From Nitrosomonadales bacterium (lineage in GTDB: Bacteria; Pseudomonadota; Gammaproteobacteria; Burkholderiales; Methylophilaceae), in contig JABHXS010000161.1 in the NCBI GenBank assembly GCA_018657165.1, forward strand, positions 1 to 11,176: a stretch of DNA of 11,176 nt, in the 5' to 3' direction. The translations under genes were made by a program, and so were the position numbers. Of this stretch, positions 6,477-11,176 are shown one piece after another. Position 1 is the stretch's first letter, and each line of letters starts with the position of its first letter. The notes beneath the pieces were generated by a model, which was not told where the DNA came from, did no database searches, and saw nothing but the letters and a program-made list of their open reading frames with translations.

Positions 6477-7773
6477 TTGTTGACCCAATAATTGCTTCAA
6501 GTTCCTCAATCTCTTTTGGTGCATTTTTACTTAATACATCATGGCCATCTGTAGTTGCTAATACATCATCCTCAATCCTTACCCCTATTCCCCAAAATTC
6601 TTTTGGGACATCGTCAGATGGTCTGATATAACACCCCGGTTCGACCGTAAGCACATTCCCCTTGCTTAACTTTACAGCCTGGTTCTTTTCTGATTTTGAT
6701 AAATATTTGCCTACGTCATGCACATCCAATCCAAGCCAATGACTTGTTCTGTGCATAAAGAATTTTTTATATAATTCCTTTTCATAAATTTCATCGATTG
6801 ATCCGGTTAAGATATTTAAATTAATTAAACCTTCAACAATTATTTTAAGGGCTTCTTTATGGGGGTCATCAAAAAAATTTCCAACTTTAACTTCTTCTAT
6901 AGCAGCTTTTTGGGCTGACAAAACCAATTGATAAATTTCTCTCTGGGCTAAAGAGAATTTACCATTCACCGGGAAAGTCCTTGTAATATCCGAAGCATAA
7001 TTTTCTATTTCACACCCAGCATCTATTAAAAGTAAATCCCCATTCCTTAACTCAGAGTTATTTTCTATATAGTGAAGAGTGCATGCATTAATCCCAGAGG
7101 CAACAATAGATGAATACGCAGGGTTGCGGGCGCCACTTTGAAAGAATTGCTTTAGAATTTCACCTTCAATCTCATACTCATATTTATGAGATTTAGTTAA
7201 TTTCATCGCTTGCATATGTGCATTGGCTGCAATATCTGCCGATTTTTTCATCAAATTAATTTCAAAATCATTTTTAACAACCCTCATACCATCCAATAAT
7301 TCTGATAAATCCTCTATTGATTTACTATTATCCTTGAACCACCCAGTACTTAAAATTTGATCTCCGTAGTATTTTTCTTCAATCCCTAGCGATGGCAGTA
7401 AAAATATTGGTTTGTTTGTTTTTATCATCTTTGGAAGAAGTTTTTTTACCTCTGGCAATGGATACCCTTCATCAAATAAGAACACATCACAAGCCTGGCT
7501 AGGCCCATATATATGACCATTCCAAATCTCTTTTATCTCATCTCTAGGGTGGCAAAAAATAACTGACTTGGGATTGTCTCCACCAAAAATTACTATCACT
7601 GTTTCTGGCTCTGGAAATCCTGAAAGGTAATGAAAATAACTATCAGAACGAAATGGATAGTGGCAATCTCTATTTCTAATAGACTCCTTAGAATTTATTA
7701 TTATTGCTACCCCGCCACCTAACAAATTTGAGAGTTTTTTTCTCCTACCTTGAAACTCTTTATAATTCTTCAT
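6469..7773 (-). CDS. pepP: Xaa-Pro aminopeptidase (aminopeptidase P, peptidase M24B)
   Basis: This dimetal cytoplasmic peptidase removes the N-terminal residue when the second residue is proline. The 434 residues match E. coli PepP. The N-terminal AMP_N domain (about 1-135) includes YPFRSDSYFHYLSGFPEPE. The C-terminal pita-bread domain carries all five metal ligands: Asp251 (LLIDAGCE), Asp262 (YASDITR), His345 (TSHWLGLDVHD), Glu378 (TVEPGCYI) and Glu401 (GVRIEDD). The ATG at 7771-7773 comes four bases after the murU stop, with no visible Shine-Dalgarno, which fits coupled translation. A position between cell-wall recycling genes and ubiH is a familiar arrangement in beta- and gammaproteobacteria (pepP-ubiH); no functional link is implied. 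No unusual residues were noted. Confidence 0.96.
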   Translation of the reverse strand: MKNYKEFQGRRKKLSNLLGGGVAIIINSKESIRNRDCHYPFRSDSYFHYLSGFPEPETVIVIFGGDNPKSVIFCHPRDEIKEIWNGHIYGPSQACDVFLFDEGYPLPEVKKLLPKMIKTNKPIFLLPSLGIEEKYYGDQILSTGWFKDNSKSIEDLSELLDGMRVVKNDFEINLMKKSADIAANAHMQAMKLTKSHKYEYEIEGEILKQFFQSGARNPAYSSIVASGINACTLHYIENNSELRNGDLLLIDAGCEIENYASDITRTFPVNGKFSLAQREIYQLVLSAQKAAIEEVKVGNFFDDPHKEALKIIVEGLINLNILTGSIDEIYEKELYKKFFMHRTSHWLGLDVHDVGKYLSKSEKNQAVKLSKGNVLTVEPGCYIRPSDDVPKEFWGIGVRIEDDVLATTDGHDVLSKNAPKEIEELEAIIGSTNV

Positions 7774-7777
7774 AGAT

Positions 7778-8446
7778 TTAATTTTTTGAATTAATTATAT
7801 TTAATCGCTCCGGCGTTCCTATATCCGACCATTCTCCATCAAATAATTCACCTTTAATATAATTTTTATTAATCGCATTCTCTAATATTGGTGATAATTT
7901 CATTTTACTCCCTTCCGTTAACTCAGAAAATAATTTAGGGTCATAAATAGCAATGCCAGAGAAGGTCAAAAGACTATTCGCATGCATGGTTAAACACCCA
8001 TTTCTCAATAGGCCAAAATCTCCTTCTGGATTATGATTCGGATTATTAACTAAAACCAAATAACCCATGCTTTTATTTTCAAGGGTTTTAATTTCAAGAT
8101 TTTTGTAGTTATAAGCAGAATAAATATCAGCGTTAATAACTACGAAAGGCTCGGCACCCAAATATTTAAGTGCTTTCTTTATTCCTCCAGCAGTTTCTAA
8201 AGCTTCAATCTCTTCAGAAATAGTGATATTTAACTTCCACTTTGAGCCATCCCCTATAAACTCAATAATTTTATCTGATAAGTAGGATACATTAACAACA
8301 ACATCACGAAAACCTGCCTCACTTAATTTATTTAAATGCCATTCAATTAAAGACTTACCCTTTACCTTTATTAAAGGTTTAGGGGAGTTTTGGGTAAGAC
8401 TTCCCATTCTTAGCCCTCGCCCTGCTGCAAGTATCATTGCTTTCAT
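7778..8446 (-). CDS. murU: N-acetylmuramate alpha-1-phosphate uridylyltransferase
   Basis: MurU joins UTP and MurNAc-1-phosphate to make UDP-MurNAc, letting recycled cell-wall sugar bypass de novo synthesis and the fosfomycin target MurA. The 222 residues form a single nucleotidyltransferase (Rossmann-like) domain. The UTP-binding loop LAAGRGLRMGSLTQNSPKPL is at 6-25 with Lys23, ETAGGIKKAL is at 84-93, and the metal-binding aspartates are Asp107 in INADIY and Asp208 in WSDIGTPERL. There is no C-terminal left-handed beta-helix, which separates it from GlmU and many sugar-1-phosphate transferases. Its ATG overlaps the amgK stop (ATGA) and is preceded by AAGGTG inside amgK. The tight pairing with AmgK, the kinase making its substrate, is the main reason to call MurU rather than a generic nucleotidyltransferase. 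Confidence 0.9.
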   Translation of the reverse strand: MKAMILAAGRGLRMGSLTQNSPKPLIKVKGKSLIEWHLNKLSEAGFRDVVVNVSYLSDKIIEFIGDGSKWKLNITISEEIEALETAGGIKKALKYLGAEPFVVINADIYSAYNYKNLEIKTLENKSMGYLVLVNNPNHNPEGDFGLLRNGCLTMHANSLLTFSGIAIYDPKLFSELTEGSKMKLSPILENAINKNYIKGELFDGEWSDIGTPERLNIINSKN

Positions 8447-9417
8447 TTAATCACCTTATCCAAAAAATTTCTTAAATGATGAAAGTCCCGGTATCTCTCA
8501 GTTGCATCCATTAAATACTTTTCAACCAATGGAATGTCTTTGAGATATTGATTTTTTTTGTCTCTAATTGATAGTCGTGCGAAAATTCCTAAAACCTTCA
8601 GATGTCTCTGAATACCCATACATTCAAAATCTTTATAGAAATTTGAAAATTCTAAATTTGTGATTAACTTATTTGTTTTAGCCTTTTCCCAATATCTAAT
8701 CGAATGATCTAAAATAACCTCTTCATCCCATTCAATGTAGGCATCTTTAAGCAGTGAAACAAGGTCATAAGTCAAAGGACCTGCTATAGCATCTTGGAAA
8801 TCTAAAATTCCTGGGTTATTTGATTCTTGGCACATCAAATTCCGACTATGGTAATCACGATGAACAAAAAACCTTTCCTGATTTGATACTTTTTCACTAA
8901 TTTTGGCAAAATAAGTTGTTAATTCCTCTTCTTGTTTTCTACTTAAATTATATTTTTTGTATTTTTTTAAGTACCACTCAATAAATAAAACCATTTCATC
9001 AAAAAGTATTTTTTGTGTGTAATTTTGGCATAAATCTTTTTTTATAAATTTCTGCATTTTTATAAGGGAGTCAATTGCATCTGTGTATAAATGCTGCTGA
9101 TTTTTATCATTTAAAACACCTAGGTACGTATCATTTCCAAAATCCTGCATCAAGATAAACCCTAATGATTTATCGTATTCAAATATGTCCGGGACATTAA
9201 CATCACTTGCTTTGATCATATTTCCAATTTTTAAAAAGGCCTCAATTGACTCATTATGCGGAGGAGCATCCATAACTATGAAACTTTCTTTATATGTTTG
9301 TAACCTAAAGTACCTTCGAAAGCTTGCGTCACTCGAGGCAGGGGAAATAGAAAAATCTACTTTCATTATTTTTGAGAGCCAATCCTTTAATAAATCTGTT
9401 CTTTTTTTACTGTTCAA
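8443..9417 (-). CDS. amgK: N-acetylmuramate/N-acetylglucosamine anomeric kinase
   Basis: AmgK phosphorylates the anomeric hydroxyl of MurNAc (or GlcNAc), feeding MurU in peptidoglycan recycling. The 324-residue protein has an aminoglycoside-phosphotransferase fold. The family start ASSDASFRRYFRL is at 27-39, the hinge region GFILMQDFGNDTYLG is at 86-100, the catalytic loop VHRDYHSRNLM is at 185-195 with Asp188, and ILDFQDAIAGPLTYDLVSLL is at 204-223 with metal-binding Asp206. The start is a TTG at 9415-9417. The frame is closed upstream by a TAA at 9451-9453 and holds no ATG or GTG in between, while the first internal ATG (codon 18) would remove an N-terminal helix normal for the family. AAGAG about 8 bases upstream is a weak ribosome site. 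It is the first gene of the six-gene operon and is divergent from lptD. Confidence 0.91.
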   Translation of the reverse strand: MNSKKRTDLLKDWLSKIMKVDFSISPASSDASFRRYFRLQTYKESFIVMDAPPHNESIEAFLKIGNMIKASDVNVPDIFEYDKSLGFILMQDFGNDTYLGVLNDKNQQHLYTDAIDSLIKMQKFIKKDLCQNYTQKILFDEMVLFIEWYLKKYKKYNLSRKQEEELTTYFAKISEKVSNQERFFVHRDYHSRNLMCQESNNPGILDFQDAIAGPLTYDLVSLLKDAYIEWDEEVILDHSIRYWEKAKTNKLITNLEFSNFYKDFECMGIQRHLKVLGIFARLSIRDKKNQYLKDIPLVEKYLMDATERYRDFHHLRNFLDKVIK

Positions 9418-9569
9418 ACGAATTTCTCTTTTTAATAAATAAGTTCTTTTTTAATTTACATGAGTTATAATCCACAACTCACTGATTTATATATTAGTTT
9501 TTAAAATAAAAGACTAAGATTGAATAAAAATTTATATGCTTAAAAAGACTATATCAGGTTTAGTATAAT
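9418..9569. promoter_or_regulatory. Divergent amgK/lptD promoter region
   Basis: This 152-base non-coding, very AT-rich stretch lies between two divergent genes and must carry promoters for both. On the plus strand TATAAT (9564-9569) directly abuts the lptD TTG, with TTAAAA (9540-9545) 18 bases upstream. On the minus strand a TATAAC (near 9463-9468) inside an inverted repeat is a possible -10 for the amgK operon, but no matching -35 is convincing. With so many A/T hexamers none of these can be assigned firmly by eye. No ORF, tRNA or terminator is seen here. Confidence 0.5.
9461..9481. repeat. Operator-like inverted repeat, TGAGTT-N9-AACTCA
   Basis: A perfect 6-base inverted repeat (9461-9466 and 9476-9481) has a 9-base centre, so arm centres are 15 bases apart. 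It overlaps the TATAAC that could serve as the amgK -10. The symmetry and place suit a dimeric regulator site, but two perfect 6-base arms can occur by chance in 152 bases of low-complexity DNA. Confidence 0.35.
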
Positions 9570-11176
9570 TTGAATTTAAGAACAAAAAAATTCTGGTTTT
9601 TTTTGTTTATGTTTTTTTCTTTACAAAACATAAATTTATTTGCTGATGAAAGAACTCAAGATGCGTCTTCGTCTATTAAAAACACAACTACAAACGATAT
9701 CATTATAGAGGCTGATTCTTTAGAAAGTATTCTTGATAGAAAGCTCAGAGCTTCAGGAAGTGCCACAATTTTAAAGGGGAATCAATCAATAACGGCTGAT
9801 TTTATAGAGTATGATCAAATATCTGAAGAGCTCTATGCTAAAGGCAAAATTAAAATTACCACGCCTGACCTTGAGCTTAAAGGTTCAGAGCTTGAAATGT
9901 CACTAGCTGAAAATACAGGGTCCATTGCAAATGGGTCTTTTGTTGCAAATATAAATCAAGATAGTACTTCTAAATTCAATAAAGAGCTCAGAGGAACAGC
10001 TTCCCAAATATTTCTTGAGGGAGAAGATAAAAAGAAATTAGAGAACGCAAAAATTACTACTTGTGAGGCAGGACAAAATGAATGGTTTATAACAAGCAGC
10101 GAAACAATCATCGACCAATCATCTGGCAATATAAAAGCAAAAGATGCCAAACTTTCACTTAAAGGTGTTCCAATCATGTATTCGCCCTATGTTGACTTTT
10201 CAACAAACTCTCAAAGAAGGTCTGGCTGGCTACTTCCTACAGCAGGGTCAACAGGCAGTAGTGGACTTGAGACCTCAGTCCCCTACTACTTTAATTTATC
10301 GCCCACCCATGACGCAACCCTAACAAGTCGCTATATGGAAAAGCGTGGCTTACAGTTTGATGGTGAATTTAGATATATGGGCGAAAATTTTACTGGAGCA
10401 TCCCAAATTCAATATTTAAACAAAGATAGAGAATCCGATATCGACAATCGATATTTGCTTAATATCAACCATAACCATAATTTTGGCAATGGTTTTTCCG
10501 GCAGGCTTGAGTATGAGAAAGTTAAAAATAACGATAATAACTATTTTGCAGATATGTCGACAAATATTGCCGTTACTAGTCAAGTTAGCTTGAGGCAAAC
10601 CGCACATTTGGATTATAAAAAAATGGGTGATTTATCAGATATTAAAGCAAATTTAAAAGTACAGGAATTTCAGAATTTAACGTCAGCGTCACCATACGAG
10701 CTGAAACCTAGCTTTAATATAAGTTATAAAAAAGACTGGGAAGATAAAAGTGCCCAATCATTATTTTTACAATCAGATCTGAATTTCTCATATGATCAAT
10801 TTGATACGGGTAACAATGCCGCAAATAATATTGCTACTGGCGCAAGGCTTGCTTCTACCCCAAGCATTTCATTTCCGATAGAAACAAGCTTTGGATTCTT
10901 AAAGCCAAAGGTGATGGCCAATCTTAGGCATTATGATCTTGATGATGCAGCTACCTCACAGAAGAGTTTAGCTATTCCAACCGTATCCGTTGATTCAGGT
11001 TTATACTTTGATAGGTCTTTTAAGCTTAGTGAGCATAATTTTACCCAGACACTTGAGCCTAGAGTTTTTTACACATACACACCTTATGAAGATCAATCTA
11101 TGCTGCCAATGTTTGATACCTCTTTAAATGAATTAAACTCAACAACAATTTTCCAAGAAAATCAGTTTTCTGGTAA
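9570..11176 (+). CDS. lptD: LPS-assembly protein LptD, N-terminal part (runs off the right edge)
   Basis: LptD is the outer-membrane beta-barrel that, plugged by lipoprotein LptE, inserts lipopolysaccharide into the outer leaflet. 535 codons are visible and the rest lies beyond the window. Starting at the TTG at 9570 gives a proper signal peptide: basic n-region (MNLRTKK), aromatic hydrophobic core, cleavage likely after Ala25 (NLFA-DE). The next in-frame start, ATG 9609, would lose the charged region, and a TAG at 9561 closes the frame upstream. An OstA/LptA-like jellyroll follows (about 35-135), then the hallmark GVPIMYSPYVDF and RRSGWLLP with VPYYFNLSP and DATLTSRYMEKRG. Barrel strands reach LEPRVFYTYTPYEDQS, equal to LEPRAQYLYVPYRDQS of E. 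coli. Only one cysteine, Cys165 (TTCEAGQNEW, equivalent to E. coli Cys173), is visible; there is no counterpart of E. coli Cys31. The gene is divergent from amgK. Confidence 0.95.
   Translation, partial: MNLRTKKFWFFLFMFFSLQNINLFADERTQDASSSIKNTTTNDIIIEADSLESILDRKLRASGSATILKGNQSITADFIEYDQISEELYAKGKIKITTPDLELKGSELEMSLAENTGSIANGSFVANINQDSTSKFNKELRGTASQIFLEGEDKKKLENAKITTCEAGQNEWFITSSETIIDQSSGNIKAKDAKLSLKGVPIMYSPYVDFSTNSQRRSGWLLPTAGSTGSSGLETSVPYYFNLSPTHDATLTSRYMEKRGLQFDGEFRYMGENFTGASQIQYLNKDRESDIDNRYLLNINHNHNFGNGFSGRLEYEKVKNNDNNYFADMSTNIAVTSQVSLRQTAHLDYKKMGDLSDIKANLKVQEFQNLTSASPYELKPSFNISYKKDWEDKSAQSLFLQSDLNFSYDQFDTGNNAANNIATGARLASTPSISFPIETSFGFLKPKVMANLRHYDLDDAATSQKSLAIPTVSVDSGLYFDRSFKLSEHNFTQTLEPRVFYTYTPYEDQSMLPMFDTSLNELNSTTIFQENQFSG

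Noticed and set aside
6477..6524. A 16-residue N-terminal extension of UbiH starting at the ATG at 6522-6524
   Set aside because: The family begins only a few residues before the GGGPVG motif; the extension overlaps pepP by 56 bases and has no supporting ribosome site.
9185..9442. Plus-strand open frame of 85 codons over the start of amgK
   Set aside because: It is antisense to conserved AmgK motifs and has no recognisable product.
9956..10607. Minus-strand open frames of 73 and 63 codons inside lptD
   Set aside because: They are opposite the well-supported LptD frame and carry no motifs.
1..11176. Mobile element, CRISPR array, prophage, toxin-antitoxin or other novel multi-gene system
   Set aside because: Nearly all of the window is assigned to conserved housekeeping genes; no transposase, integrase, direct-repeat array or tRNA junction was seen and the gaps are too short to hide one.

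Overview
This is a compact, visibly AT-rich bacterial chromosome segment. Genes abut or overlap by 4 to 11 bases, and no gap exceeds about 170 bases. An LptD outer-membrane protein, periplasmic DsbC and two ubiquinone hydroxylases mark a Gram-negative proteobacterium. The gene order (lptD divergent from amgK-murU-pepP-ubiH; a pseudouridine synthase divergent from icd; a cold-shock gene after icd) together with the base composition suggests a streamlined betaproteobacterium, perhaps a freshwater or marine Methylophilales-type methylotroph. That placement is inference from remembered gene order and protein style, not from any search.

Layout. Positions 1-1810 lie on the minus strand: rluE (23S rRNA pseudouridine synthase), then aroC (chorismate synthase), then the first 42 codons of an MFS transporter whose TTG start overlaps the aroC stop and which runs off the left edge. 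icd (isocitrate dehydrogenase) is on the plus strand at 1837-3099, divergent from rluE with only 26 bases between start codons. A small cold-shock protein gene (minus, 3128-3334) converges on icd. The two are separated by a short hairpin terminator whose T tract overlaps the icd stop codon. Upstream of csp is a 166-base gap holding likely csp promoters and leader.

From 9417 down to 3501 six minus-strand genes form a tight apparent operon: amgK, murU, pepP, ubiH, a second UbiH/UbiF-family hydroxylase and dsbC. Every junction is a 4-base gap or an overlap. amgK and murU are successive steps of cell-wall sugar recycling (MurNAc to MurNAc-1-P to UDP-MurNAc). The two flavoproteins hydroxylate ubiquinone precursors. 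PepP trims X-Pro N-termini. DsbC isomerises periplasmic disulfides. A 152-base divergent promoter region (9418-9569) separates this operon from lptD, which runs off the right edge after 535 codons.

I see no mobile element, CRISPR array, phage gene, tRNA or rRNA, and no clear previously undescribed system. This is conserved housekeeping DNA. The points most worth a second look are: an isocitrate dehydrogenase whose coenzyme-pocket residues look NAD-type rather than NADP-type; TTG starts on both divergent genes amgK and lptD, and probably on the MFS gene; an LptD N-terminal domain with one cysteine where E. coli has two, in a window that also encodes DsbC; an operator-like inverted repeat between amgK and lptD; and a shared UUCG-loop terminator between icd and csp.
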